A stretch of 64,000 nucleotides of DNA from Marinobacter similis (GTDB lineage Bacteria > Pseudomonadota > Gammaproteobacteria > Pseudomonadales > Oleiphilaceae): assembly GCF_000830985.1 (NCBI RefSeq), contig NZ_CP007151.1:1-64000 (forward strand), in the 5' to 3' direction. Positions 40,222 to 50,039 of this stretch are shown in pieces; position 1 is the first letter of the stretch; the number at the start of each line of letters is the position of its first letter. The position numbers and the translations under genes are program-made. Under the pieces are notes generated by a model. That model was given only the letters and a program-made list of their open reading frames with translations. It was not told the DNA's origin and did no database searches.

Positions 40222-40838
40222 ACGGACTGTATCTGTCTGCCGCCCTGCTGATGCCGGTAGGCGCGATGGCAGCCGACGACGACCGTCCATTGATTGAACC
40301 GGACGTAACACCGGTTCCGGTGGATGAGTCCCTGATCGATACCGAGAATTTCGAGGTGGGTGCCTTCGTGGGTTTCCTCACCATCGAAGATTTCGAAAGC
40401 TCGCTGGTGTATGGCGGAAAGCTTACTTATCACCTCAGCGAGTCTTTCTTTTTTGAGGCCGGAGTCGGATTTGCAGAAGCTGGCGAAACCAGTTTCGAAA
40501 AGCTGGCCGGCAATGTGGAAGTTCTGACCGAAGACGAGCGGGACTACACCTATTACAACATCAATCTGGGCTACAACGTGCTGCCCGGTGAGGCGTTCCT
40601 GACCGAGAACTACGCCTTTAACACCAACTTCTATTTGATTGCCGGGGCTGGCGCGACGGATTTCGCGGGTGACACTCGCTTCACCGTGAATGCCGGTGCG
40701 GGCTACCAGGTGCTGCTGACGGACAGCGTTGCCGTGCACCTTGGTGTACGCCAGCACTTTTACCGGATAGATGTCCTGGGTAGCGAGAAAACGTCCATTA
40801 ACACCGAGGTCAGTTCCGGCCTGTCGGTCTTCTTCTAA
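40191..40838 (+). CDS. Outer-membrane beta-barrel protein (myxobacterial-type OMP family)
   Basis: 215 residues: signal peptide to about residue 27 (GAMAADD), an acidic linker (DRPLIEPDVTPVPVDESLIDTENFE), then eight amphipathic strands (VGAFVGFLTIEDFESSLVYGG, SFFFEAGVGFAEAG, INLGYNVL, FYLIAGAGATDF, FTVNAGAGYQVLL, VAVHLGVRQHFY) and a C-terminal LSVFF. This layout matches a family of small barrels described mainly in Myxococcus and its relatives, there linked to motility or trafficking machines. It is likely the outer-membrane port of the envelope complex encoded here. Confidence 0.8.
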   Translation: MENRTKHLFLNGLYLSAALLMPVGAMAADDDRPLIEPDVTPVPVDESLIDTENFEVGAFVGFLTIEDFESSLVYGGKLTYHLSESFFFEAGVGFAEAGETSFEKLAGNVEVLTEDERDYTYYNINLGYNVLPGEAFLTENYAFNTNFYLIAGAGATDFAGDTRFTVNAGAGYQVLLTDSVAVHLGVRQHFYRIDVLGSEKTSINTEVSSGLSVFF

Positions 40839-40856
40839 CAACGGGAGTCTCTTGAT

Positions 40857-41354
40857 ATGACCAGATTATTGCCCTTGATGATGGTTGGTATGGCGTTCAC
40901 CGGGCTGGCGATGATGGCCCAGGCCGAGGCCATCAACGTTCCGGCGCCCGACTTTACCCTGGAGAGCCGGTCCGGTGAGAACCTGCGTCTGGAAGACCAC
41001 CGCGGCGAAGTAGTGATGCTGAATTTCTGGGCTTCCTGGTGTGGCCCCTGTCGGCAGGAGATGCCGCTGATGGACGACATCTACAGCCAGTACAAGGATC
41101 TGGGCTTTACCATCCTGGCGGTCAATGTCGATGAGAACCGGGACGAAGCTCTGCGGTTTCTCGATGCCGTGCCGGTGGACTACCCGATTCTCTATGACCC
41201 TGAGAGCCGGGTCAGTGAGCTGTACGAGGTCCAGGCCATGCCTACTACGGTCATGATCGACCGCAATGGCAACGCCCGATACGTGCATTACGGTTACCAG
41301 CCGGGCTATGAGGACGACTACGAGCAGCAGATTCGGGAATTGGTACGCGAGTGA
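40857..41354 (+). CDS. TlpA-like periplasmic thioredoxin
   Basis: 165 residues, signal peptide to about residue 23, then an AhpC/TSA-Redoxin fold: APDFTLESRSGENLRLEDHRGEVVMLNFWASWCGPC with the active CGPC at residues 62-65, and the cis-Pro loop VQAMPTTVMIDRNG. It reduces or isomerises disulfides outside the cytoplasm, for example to keep haem-c or DUF4266 cysteines reduced. Its stop overlaps the region of the DUF4266 start. The triplet TlpA, DUF4266, DUF3570 with ApbE nearby recurs in bacteria (recalled, not checked here). Confidence 0.9.
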   Translation: MTRLLPLMMVGMAFTGLAMMAQAEAINVPAPDFTLESRSGENLRLEDHRGEVVMLNFWASWCGPCRQEMPLMDDIYSQYKDLGFTILAVNVDENRDEALRFLDAVPVDYPILYDPESRVSELYEVQAMPTTVMIDRNGNARYVHYGYQPGYEDDYEQQIRELVRE

Positions 41355-41389
41355 GCTGGGGCGGGGTAAAAGAGGACAGGGTGAACGTT

Positions 41390-41626
41390 ATGCGTGGTGT
41401 ATCTCTGACGATACTCCTGAGTTTGGTACTGGTGCTGATGTCCACCGCGGGCTGCAGCGACATCAAACCCTGGGTGAAACCCTATGAACGGGACAAGCTG
41501 GCGGACCCGGTAATGAGTCTGAGCCGGCACGGCAAGGCCGATGTCTACATGCACCACGTCTATCAGGCCCGGGAATCGGCGCGTGGCTCCGAGGGTGGTT
41601 CTGGAGGTGGTTGTGGCTGTAACTGA
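41390..41626 (+). CDS. DUF4266 small lipoprotein with Cys-x-Cys end
   Basis: 78 residues from ATG 41390; an upstream GTG at 41381 is possible. Lipobox STAGC with Cys 22, then the DUF4266 core DIKPWVKPYERDKLADPVMSL, MHHVYQARESARG, and a Gly-rich end GSEGGSGGGCGCN with Cys 75 and 77. The terminal CxC in a flexible tail suggests metal binding, or a thiol substrate for the TlpA protein encoded just before. Overlaps DUF3570 by 14 bases. Confidence 0.85.
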   Translation: MRGVSLTILLSLVLVLMSTAGCSDIKPWVKPYERDKLADPVMSLSRHGKADVYMHHVYQARESARGSEGGSGGGCGCN

Positions 41627-42777
41627 GGCGCGCCGAATTCGCTATGCCTTGGCGCCGCTACTGGCGTTGTTACTGGCCTTGGCTGCGCCGCTGGTCTCGG
41701 CCGCGACCCTGCCCGAGGACAACGTCGATATGCTTTACCATCGCTACGACGGTGGTGGCATGGTGATCGACGGGCCTTCGGTGCTGGTGCGGAAAAACGC
41801 CGGGCCCCAGGTGTCGTTTACCGGCCAGTACTACGTGGACTCGGTGTCCGCCGCGTCGGTGGATGTGTTGGCCACTGCCAGCCCCTACACCGAAGAGCGG
41901 GATGAGTATTCACTGGGCGTGGACTACCTCCATGAAGACGCCATTCTCAGCCTGGGGTATACCAACAGCTCGGAAAACGACTACGAAGCCAACACCGTTT
42001 ACTTCTCTGTCAGTCAGGAATTCTTCGGTGGCATGTCCACCGTCACTATGGCTACGCCAATGGCTGGGACGACGTGGGCCGGGTTGGCAACGACAACTTC
42101 AGTGAAGAAGCCGACCGACGGAATTACCAGCTTGGTCTGAGCCAGGTTCTGACCCGCAATAGCCTGCTGGGAATCGATCTGGAAGTGGTGTCCGATGAGG
42201 GTTTTCTTCAGAATCCCTACCGCCAGAACCGGTACCGGGACCCGAATGATTCAACGTCGTTCCTGTATCAGCCGGAGCGCTACCCGGAGACCCGAACCAG
42301 TACTTCGGTGGCAACCCGGGCCCTGTACTACCTGCCATATCGGGCTCAATTCGCGGCGAGTACCGCTATTTCACGGACAGCTGGGGTATCGATGCCCATA
42401 CCGTTGAACTGGCCTATGTGCATGCCCTGAACAATCGCTGGACCCTGGAAGGATCGGTCCGTTATTACACCCAGGAAGCGGCTGACTTCTACAGCGATCT
42501 GTACGAATTCGAGAACTCCCAAACCCACCTGGCCCGGGACAAGGAACTGAGTACGTTGTCGGGTACCACCCTGGGTACCGGTGCGGTTTATGAGTGGAAG
42601 CAGACCTCGCTGCCCGGCATCAAACGGCTGCAGTTCAGCTTGCTGTTGGATTGGCTGAACTTTGAATACGACGATTTCCGGGACGTGACCGCCAAGGGCG
42701 ATTTCCTGCCCGGGGAAGAACCGCTTTATTCGTTCGATGCGCTGGTGACGCGCGCGTCCTTGATTCTTGAATACTGA
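41613..42777 (+). CDS. DUF3570 outer-membrane barrel, frame-broken near 42047 and 42344
   Basis: GTG start at 41613 with GGAGG (41603-41607) inside the DUF4266 end. Signal peptide cleaves after LVSAAT (about residue 30). Adding one base near 42047 (ACC-TAT) and one near 42344 gives 388 residues. DUF3570 features: VDMLYHRYDGGGMVIDGPSVLVRK, QVSFTGQYYVDSVSAASVDVL, YSLGVDYLHEDAILSLGY, LGLSQVLTRNSLLGIDLEVV, GEYRYFTDSWGIDAHTVELAY, all alternating strands. A mid-sized outer-membrane barrel that almost always follows DUF4266. Function not established. Confidence 0.85.
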
Positions 42778-42796
42778 GTTGGCAGGAACACTGATC

Positions 42797-43342
42797 ATGG
42801 TGAAACCACTAAAGTCCCTCATTTTTGCTCTGGCAACCGGCTGCGCTGTTCTGATTTCGGGCCCGGCGCTGGCCCAGTCCGGTGACAATGCCGACGACAA
42901 GTCCGTTGCTCAGAGTGTCGAATCTTTGAAGAAACAGGTCATTCGCCTGAATCGGGATCTGTTCATCCTGGAAGAGGACCTGTTGTTCCCCGCCAGTACC
43001 CAGTTTGCGGTGTTCGTGAGTGTCGACACCGGCCAGTTCCTGAAACTGGACGCGGTCAAGCTCAAGGTTGATGGGGAAGTGGTGGCATCGTACCTCTACA
43101 CCGAGCGCCAGGTGCAGGCCCTTGAGCGTGGTGGCATGCAGCGTCTGTACGTGGGCAACCTGAAGACCGGAAACCACGAAGTGACGGCGTTTGTTGAAGG
43201 CATCGGGCCAGACAATCGCGCCTACAAACAGGCGGCCACCCTCGATTTCGAAAAGGGCACCGGCACGGCGGCACTGGAAATCCGGGTGCAGGACCGCTCC
43301 TCCGACTACCAACCCACCGTGTCCATAGTGGCCTGGGATTAG
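42797..43342 (+). CDS. Periplasmic coiled-coil/beta protein of unknown function
   Basis: 181 residues from ATG 42797. Signal peptide to about residue 26 (ALAQSGD), a short coiled coil (SVAQSVESLKKQVIRLNRDLFILEEDLLFP, about 35-64), then a beta-sandwich-like part (QFAVFVSVDTGQFLKLDAVKLKVDGEVVASYLYTERQ, LKTGNHEVTAFVEGIG). It resembles a small periplasmic linker. No family is recognised, but the place between DUF3570 and the TPR genes suggests a structural part of the complex. Confidence 0.7.
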   Translation: MVKPLKSLIFALATGCAVLISGPALAQSGDNADDKSVAQSVESLKKQVIRLNRDLFILEEDLLFPASTQFAVFVSVDTGQFLKLDAVKLKVDGEVVASYLYTERQVQALERGGMQRLYVGNLKTGNHEVTAFVEGIGPDNRAYKQAATLDFEKGTGTAALEIRVQDRSSDYQPTVSIVAWD

Positions 43343-43376
43343 AGGCGTGGGATTGAGCTGGGGAGTGAACTGAACC

Positions 43377-45338
43377 GTGGCATTGAAAGCGGGCATCTTA
43401 GCCAGAAAACGTTCGGCCTGGGTGGCGGTCAGCTGCCTGTGGCTGATGGCGAGCGCGCCGGGGTGGGCGGATGAGCCTGCGCCGGAACGGGTCCAGGATC
43501 TTCGTTATGGCTGGGTGCTGTACAACTACCACCAGGGCCAGGCCTTCGACGCGCTGACCCAGCTGTCGGTCGCCAGTGAGCAAGGCGGTATTCAGGGCCA
43601 TGGCGACCATCCCGCCCTGGTTGAAGGCGGCCTGTTGCTGTCTTATGGCATGACCCGTGAGGCTGGTGAGCTGTTCACCAGGCTGTTGGGTGATGATGGC
43701 AAGGGCAGTGCGCTGTCGCCTGAGGTTCGCAACCAAGCCTGGTTCTATCTTGGCAAGGTGCTGTATCTGGAGGCTGATTACCAGCTCGCGGAAGCCAATC
43801 TGAACCGGGTCGACGGAGTAACACTGGAAACCAGCGAACCTGGACTCTATCAGGAATGGCTGTATCTGCAGGCCCGCCTGGCAGAGCAACTGGCCAGTCA
43901 GCCTGACCCGGACGCCATTGGCCAGTTTCGAGATCAGCTCGATCCCAATGCCATTTGGGCTCATTACCTTACTTACAACACCGCCATGGCGGAGCTTGCC
44001 GATGGCAATGGTGAAGCGGCGATCGCCACTCTGGCGGAGCTGATCCGGCAGATGGAAGCCGAAGCCGGCGATAGCCCTGAAGATAACGCCGAAGATAACG
44101 CGGAACAGCAGGCGCTGATGGAAAAAAGCCGGCTGTCCCTGGCGCGAATCTACCTGGCGAACGGTCGCTTTGATGAGGCTTTCAGAGCGCTGGAATTGCT
44201 CTCTGCGGAGGGGCCATTTTCCGATCGGGCGCTGTTCGAGTATGCCGTTGCGGCAGCCGGGCAGGGTGAAATGGCTCGGGCGTTGAACGCGATAAACGTG
44301 TTGTCCTCGCGACAATTGTTCAGCCCCTGGTTGCAACAGGTGCCCTACGCCCGCGGCTATCTGCTGGAGCAGATGGAGCGGCCGGCAGAGGCGCTGGCAG
44401 CCTTCCGCGAAGCCGCCGACCGATATGAACGATTGGAGGCGGAGCTGGTTGCGGCCCGGACCGCGCTTACCGAAGACTCGCTGATGGCCCGGTTGGAGTT
44501 CCAGCAGGACGGCGACGGCAAGATGACCGATGCCTACGGGCGGTTGAAGGTCATGCCCAGTGATTTTGGTTTATCTGAAATCCTGGCAACGGAGTCGTTT
44601 CAGCAAGCTCTCAGCGAGTTGCACGACCTTTACAGCATGCAAGCTTTCCTGGCTGACTGGCAGCAGCAACTGGCGTCCTTTGAACTGATGCTGGAGACCC
44701 GCCAGTTGCAACGCACGGCCCGGATCAAAGCCACCCGGCAGGCACTTGCCGAGCAACAAGCCGATCAGTGGGCGGCGGCACATCAGCAGTACCAGCAGCA
44801 GATTACCGAGGCATTGGCGCGGGAAAGCTACGAGTTCTTCATGACCGCCGAACAGAAAGAACTGAAAACCAGGCTTGAGCGCGTTGCCGAGTCCCTGGCT
44901 GCCTTGCCCAACGACGAGCGTACCCAGCGTCAGCGTGCCCAGTATCGGCGGATGCAGGCTTATTTCGACTGGATGATCGTGGATGACTACGGCGTGAATC
45001 GCTGGGCTGCGCAAAGACAGCTTCGGGAGCTGGACACGGCGATGGCGGAATTCAGGTCGCAACGTCAGACCATCGAGACTTTGATGGCCGACGATAAACA
45101 GCATCAGCGGTTGAGCGATCGCTTGGCAGCGAGAGAGACGGAGCTGACAAGCCTGCGCCGGGAGTTGGAGCTCGCCTTGTCAGCGGCCAGGGGCCGGTTG
45201 ATGGCCAGGGTGGATCAGGCCTTGCTGGAGCAGCGTAAACAGCTGCGTGGCTATCGGGTGGCGTCTCGTCATGCCCAGGCCCGCCTGGCCGACCGCCTGT
45301 ATCAGCTCCAAAGCAGACAGGGGGCCGGGGATGAATAA
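43377..45338 (+). CDS. Secreted TPR/coiled-coil protein
   Basis: 653 residues from GTG 43377 (GGAG 11 bases before; start moderate). Signal peptide to about residue 31 (GWADEP). The N-terminal half has TPR-like helical pairs (AWFYLGKVLYLEADYQLAEANLNRV, LARIYLANGRFDEAFRALELL, ALFEYAVAAAGQGEMARALNAI); the C-terminal third (about 400-650) is charged coiled coil rich in Gln, Arg and Glu. A 12-base tandem duplication (44079-44102) encodes EDNAEDNA. Probably a periplasmic scaffold. Overlaps the next gene by 8 bases (ATGAATAA). Confidence 0.75.
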   Translation: MALKAGILARKRSAWVAVSCLWLMASAPGWADEPAPERVQDLRYGWVLYNYHQGQAFDALTQLSVASEQGGIQGHGDHPALVEGGLLLSYGMTREAGELFTRLLGDDGKGSALSPEVRNQAWFYLGKVLYLEADYQLAEANLNRVDGVTLETSEPGLYQEWLYLQARLAEQLASQPDPDAIGQFRDQLDPNAIWAHYLTYNTAMAELADGNGEAAIATLAELIRQMEAEAGDSPEDNAEDNAEQQALMEKSRLSLARIYLANGRFDEAFRALELLSAEGPFSDRALFEYAVAAAGQGEMARALNAINVLSSRQLFSPWLQQVPYARGYLLEQMERPAEALAAFREAADRYERLEAELVAARTALTEDSLMARLEFQQDGDGKMTDAYGRLKVMPSDFGLSEILATESFQQALSELHDLYSMQAFLADWQQQLASFELMLETRQLQRTARIKATRQALAEQQADQWAAAHQQYQQQITEALARESYEFFMTAEQKELKTRLERVAESLAALPNDERTQRQRAQYRRMQAYFDWMIVDDYGVNRWAAQRQLRELDTAMAEFRSQRQTIETLMADDKQHQRLSDRLAARETELTSLRRELELALSAARGRLMARVDQALLEQRKQLRGYRVASRHAQARLADRLYQLQSRQGAGDE

Positions 45339-48245
45339 AGTCTCCAGGCTTGTGCCCCTGCGCGGATTGGCCGTCTTGCCACTGGCGGTAGCGCTGGCCG
45401 GCTGTCAAAGCCTGTCGTGGCCCATGGGCGGCGGCGATGGAACAAAGCCGGAAATGCGAGCGGGGACCATTGGCGCCGTCGCTGCTGCGTCGGACCTGCA
45501 AGCCGGGCAACCTACTGCAGCCGTTGGCCTGGAGTCCGCGCCGGCAGGTGCTGAGCCGGTGTCTCTGGAGACCGTGATGGCCAGTTATCGATCGCTATTG
45601 CCGTTGGTGGAGGACCCACGAAAGCAGGTGACCATTCGCCATCGGTTGGCCGATCTTGAGTTCACCCGTGCCGAGCGGAAAATGGCGGACACGGCGCAAG
45701 ACGAGCTGGATGATTCCATTGAGGCGTATCGGGCCCTGCTCCGTGAATACCCGGATCGGGCTGGCAACGATCAGATCTACTATCAGCTATCCCGCGCCTG
45801 GGAGCTGCGGGGCATGACATCTCAGCAGTTGTCTGCGCTTAATACCCTAGTTGAACGCTACCCGGACTCCTCCTACTGGACCGAAGCCCAGTTCCGGCGG
45901 GCCGACTTGCTGTTCATCAACGGCCGCTACGACGAGGCCGAGCAGGCGTTTGATCAGGTGGCCCAAACCAGCCAGCAACAGCAGACCGATCCTTCGTTCC
46001 TGGTTAACGCCTACTACATGCGCGGCTGGAGCCAGTTCAAGCAGGGCCAGTACCGGCTCGCTCTGACCAGCTACATCGAGGTACTGGACCGGGTCCTGCC
46101 GGAAGGTCAGCCGGTACAGGACATTGATCAACGCAACAAAACCCTGATTGAGGACCTGTTCCGGGTGTTTGGGTTGTCCCTGTCTTATCTCGAGGGCGCT
46201 GACACCCTGCAGGCGCTGTTCCGGCAGACCGGCAGTCGGCCCTACGAAATCCTCATTTACGACCGCTACAGCAACTTGCTACTGGAGCGGGAGCAGTACT
46301 CGGACGCCATCGACGTTTACGAGGCCTTCATTGAAGACCATCCCGGTAGTCGCTGGGCGCCTCGCTACCACATGAACATCATTGCCACGCTCGAACTCGC
46401 CGGTTTCGAACGCACACTGCCCGAGCGCAAGGCCGAATTCGTCGCCAACTACGGCCTGTACAGCAGCTACTGGCGCAATGCTGAGCCGGACACGCTGGCC
46501 TACATCCGGGAACAGCTGGAGCAATTGTTGCCCGAGCTGGCGGATCGCCACTATCTGCTCGCGGGTGAGGCGGAAACCGAAACCGGCGCACGCGACAATT
46601 ACTACCTGGCGGCCGCTTATTACTCAGAATTTGCTGCAACTTTCCCGAGCCATCCGAGAACGCCCGAACGTCTGTTCCTGCTCGGTGAAACCTACCTGGA
46701 ACTGGAAGACTGGGCCTCGGCCATCGAGGCGTTCGAGCGCGTGGCGTACGATTTCCCCTACGAGGGACAGCCGCCGGCACGGGCCGCCGAAGCGGGTTAC
46801 GCCTCGGTTCTGGCTTACCGCGAATATGCCCGGACCTGGCAGGCCGAGTTGACAACGGAGCAGCAAAACGTAGAGGACAGCTACGAGGATATGCAACAGC
46901 TGAATCGCTTGCGGTTTGCCAATGCTTTTCCAGCCGATTCGCGGGCTCCGGACGTGTTCTACATCGCGTTGCAACGGGAGTTTGCTCAGCAAAACTGGGA
47001 AGACGCGGTGGCTATGTCCAGTCGTCTGGCGGCCTGGCAACCGGCACCCAGACAAGAGCTGATCACCGAGGCGCTGTTGTTGTCCGGACACAGTCTGTTT
47101 GAGCTTGAGCGTTATGCCGAAGCGGAGCAGGCCTATCGGGATGCGCTCGTGGCCATGGCCGACACCGACGAGCGCCGCGCTAGCGTACGCGAAAATCTTG
47201 CGGCAGCTGTGTTCCGGCAGGCCGAGCAACTGGCGGCAGCCGGTAATGTGGACGCAGCGGTGAGCGAGTACCTCCGGGTCGGTGCAGCCGTGCCGGAATC
47301 CGCGTTGCGGGCCAATGCTGAATACGACGCCGCGTCCCTGCTGGTTACCGCTGAACGCTGGGATGAAGCGATCTCGGTATTGACGGCTTTCCGGGCCGGA
47401 TTCCCCGAGCATGAGCTGATCGACACGGTACCCCCGAAACTGGCATTGGCTTACAGGGAAACCGGACAGTGGGAACAGGCTGGTGATGAGCTCAAACGCA
47501 TGGTTGCGCTGGCATCGACACCGGAAGAGCAGCGGCAGAACCTGCAGATCGCTGCTGAGCTTTACGACCAGGCGGGAAACACCGGGAAGGCCATCGATAC
47601 CTGGCGACAGTATGCCAACGCCTACCCGGAACCGGCAGATGCTACATGGAGGCTGCCAACCGCCTGGCCGAGCTTTACCAGGCCGAGGGGGACATAACTC
47701 GTCGGGACTTCTGGCTTCGTCAGCAGATGGCTGTTGTGGATGATAATCCGGAATCCAGCGACGATCGCATGCGTTGGCTGGCGGCATCGGCGTCGGCCAC
47801 GCTGGCGCGGGAAGCCCTGGAGCGCTACGACGCCATCAGCCTGACCCTGCCGCTGAATGAAAGCATGGTGGCCAAAACCAATGCGCTGGAGGAAGCGGTC
47901 AACGCTTACCAGAAAACTGCCAGTTACGGATTGTCCTCGTTTTCAACCGAGGCGGGCTATCAGATCGCCCACATCTACGGACGCCTGGGGGCTGATCTGA
48001 TGGCATCGGAGCGGCCGCCCGGCTTGAGTGAGTTGGAGCTGGCCCAGTACGAGTTGCTGCTGGAAGAGCAGGCGTATCCGTTTGAGGATAACGCCATCGA
48101 TATTCACGAGCAGAACATCCGGCGCGCCCGCGAGGGCATTTACGACGAATGGGTGCAGCGTAGCTATGACGCGCTGAAGCGCCTGCTTCCGGGCCGTTAC
48201 AACAAGCAGGAAATCACTGCCGGGGTGGTCAATGAACTGGGGTAA
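45331..48245 (+). CDS. Large TPR lipoprotein, frame-broken near 47643
   Basis: ATG 45331 overlaps the preceding stop. Lipobox VALAGC (Cys about 21). Adding one C near 47643 (GCC-TAC-ATG-GAG) joins the two frames: 971 residues. It holds many TPR units (YYQLSRAWELRGMTSQQLSALNTLVERYPDSSYWTEAQFRRADLLF; YYSEFAATFPSHPRTPERLFLLGETYLELEDWASAIEAFERV; LLLSGHSLFELERYAEAEQAYRDAL). TPR solenoids serve as protein docking arms. With the ExbB/ExbD motor downstream it resembles the TPR parts of myxobacterial Agl/Glt-like machines. The stop overlaps the next start by 14 bases. Confidence 0.8.
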
Positions 48246-48809
48246 ACCAATCACCGTGGCATTGTTGCTGGTGCTCCTGTCTGGCTGCGCCCTGAGCCCG
48301 GGCCAGGAGGACGCCTCGGCATCAACGGAGGCGGAGGGCCAGCAGGTGCAGTTGGCTGAAGATTTCCAGGCCGCGGTCGCCCTGAAACAGGCGGGTGACC
48401 TGGAGGCCGCCAGGGACCGGTTCGGGCAACTGGCCGAGCAGTACCCAGCCCGCACCGGCCCGCACGCGAACCTGGGTATCCTTGCTTTTGAGGCTGGCGA
48501 CACCGAACAGGCCAGCGCCCATTTCGACGCCGTGCTCACTCTGGATGACAGCCATCCGGTGGCGCTCAACCACCTGGGGGTGATTGCCCGTGAGGCTGGT
48601 GAATTCGAGGCCGCAGAAGACTATTACCGTCGAGCGCTGGACGCCGATCCGAACCATCTGCCGGCCATGCTCAACCTGGCTTTCCTGCTGGATATCTATC
48701 TGGCCGTCCGGGGGATGCGTTGCCGCTGTATGAGCAATACCAAAGCCAGGCCGCGGATCCGAATCCGAGGCTGGAGGACTGGATTTTCGATGCTAGAAAC
48801 CGACTCTAA
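48232..48809 (+). CDS. TPR lipoprotein, frame-broken near 48705
   Basis: Start 48232 overlaps the preceding gene. Lipobox LLSGC (Cys about 19), then TPR repeats: FQAAVALKQAGDLEAARDRFGQLAEQYP, ANLGILAFEAGDTEQASAHFDAVL, NHLGVIAREAGEFEAAEDYYRRALDADP, LNLAFLLDIYL. The open frame runs on to 48873 in unlike sequence; adding one base near 48705 gives PGDALPLYEQYQSQAADPNP and EDWIFDARNRL with a stop at 48807-48809, a natural TPR end and 192 residues. Confidence 0.75.
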
Positions 48810-48851
48810 TTTCGTTCTTGAATCTGACGCCACGACCAGAGTGAGTGACCT

Positions 48852-49163
48852 ATGCAACTGCCCATTCGCCTGATTGCCACCGTTGCAGCGGTGCTGCTCC
48901 CGGCCTCGGCCCTGGCCCAGGAGTCCGGCATTGTGACCATTGAGGGAACGCGAATCCGGGGTGATCAGGAGGTGCCCACCGTGATGTACCTGGTGCCCTG
49001 GCAACCACCGGAGGTGGAAGAGCTGCGCGCGCCCGATGAACGTTTGATGGTGGACCAGGCATTTGCGCCGATTGAGCGCTACGAGTTTCAACGCCTCGTT
49101 CGGTATCACCAGGCGTTCAGCGACCAGCAGGGCAATGAGCGGAGCAACGACATTGAGCCCTGA
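48852..49163 (+). CDS. Small periplasmic protein of unknown function
   Basis: 103 residues: signal peptide to about residue 22 (ASALAQES), then VTIEGTRIRGDQEVPTVMYLVPWQPPEVEELRAPDERLMVDQAFAPIERYEFQRLVRYH. No recognised family; charged, Pro-containing, no Cys. It ends the first part of the run; a 149-base gap with a CRP-type site follows before the motor genes. Confidence 0.65.
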   Translation: MQLPIRLIATVAAVLLPASALAQESGIVTIEGTRIRGDQEVPTVMYLVPWQPPEVEELRAPDERLMVDQAFAPIERYEFQRLVRYHQAFSDQQGNERSNDIEP

Positions 49164-49175
49164 GTCCAGAATTTA

Positions 49176-49191
49176 TGTGATACACGTCACA
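49176..49191. promoter_or_regulatory. CRP/Vfr-type palindrome
   Basis: TGTGA-TACACG-TCACA matches the CRP consensus TGTGA-N6-TCACA at all ten half-site bases. It lies 122-137 bases before the ExbB-like start, in the only sizeable gap (149 bases) inside the 36.8-52.1 kb run, so the motor genes probably have their own cAMP-linked promoter. Confidence 0.7.
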
Positions 49192-49251
49192 GATTTTCTG
49201 TGGCTGAGCGCAAGCAAACACAAACCGCAACAAAGTCTTTCGCGAACTTAC

Positions 49252-49267
49252 GGCTTCTGCAGAAGCC
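49252..49267. repeat. 16-base perfect palindrome
   Basis: GGCTTCTGCAGAAGCC has no loop. It lies 46 bases before the ExbB-like start, between the CRP-type site and the gene. It may be an operator or a weak hairpin; no regulator can be named. Confidence 0.4.
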
Positions 49268-49312
49268 ACCCATTACACTGATCCAAAACCCGTACCATGG
49301 AGCGCCCAGATA

Positions 49313-50014
49313 ATGATTGATACCGCCGTTCGCTTTTTCCAGGAAGGTGGCTTTTTTATGTATCCGATAGCCGTAGTGCTGATCGTCGGACTCATTGTAG
49401 CCATCGAGCGATACGTATACCTGTCAGCCCAAAAGCTGACCAACCGACGCGACTTCAATCGCCTGCACCAGATGATTGCCAAGCGTGATCTGAAAGGAGC
49501 GCTCAATTTTTCCCAGGAATCCGGCAGCGCCATGTCGACCATGATTGGTTTTGGCCTGCAGCGTCTGGCACGTCGCCAGGGTCGGGAAGAGATCGAGTAC
49601 GCGATGGAAGAGGGTTTGCTGGACGTAATGCCGCGTCTGGAGAAGCGCACCCAATATCTGGCGACTCTTGCCAACATTGCCACGCTGCTGGGCCTGCTGG
49701 GCACCATCATCGGTCTGATTTCCGCGTTCACCGCGGTGGCAGCGGCCGATCCGGCGCAAAAGGCCAGTCTGCTGTCCCAGAGTATCTCTGTGGCCATGAA
49801 CACCACGGCCTTCGGCCTGATGTCGGCCATTCCCATGCTGCTGATTCACTCGCTGCTTCAGACCAAGACCAACGAAATCGTCGACAGCTTCGAGATGGCG
49901 GGCATCAAGGTGCTTAACCTCCTGAGCGACGGGTCAGGACAGCGTGCTCCGGCGCAGCCGCAGGGTGGGCCCGCAGCAGCACACAATCCCGCACCGGCAG
50001 GATCGGTGGCCTGA
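49313..50014 (+). CDS. MotA/TolQ/ExbB proton channel protein
   Basis: 233 residues. Three membrane helices: about 12-34 (GGFFMYPIAVVLIVGLIVAIERY), 118-140 (LATLANIATLLGLLGTIIGLISAF) and 162-184 (SVAMNTTAFGLMSAIPMLLIHSL), with the large cytoplasmic loop between the first two: ExbB/TolQ topology. LLGLLGTIIGL and NTTAFGL are the family's channel-lining motifs with conserved Thr. A Pro/Ala-rich C-terminal tail is extra. With the two ExbD proteins it forms the proton-driven motor for the TonB-like protein encoded last. Confidence 0.9.
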   Translation: MIDTAVRFFQEGGFFMYPIAVVLIVGLIVAIERYVYLSAQKLTNRRDFNRLHQMIAKRDLKGALNFSQESGSAMSTMIGFGLQRLARRQGREEIEYAMEEGLLDVMPRLEKRTQYLATLANIATLLGLLGTIIGLISAFTAVAAADPAQKASLLSQSISVAMNTTAFGLMSAIPMLLIHSLLQTKTNEIVDSFEMAGIKVLNLLSDGSGQRAPAQPQGGPAAAHNPAPAGSVA

Positions 50015-50039
50015 TAACCAGTAAAAAGGACATCAGGCC

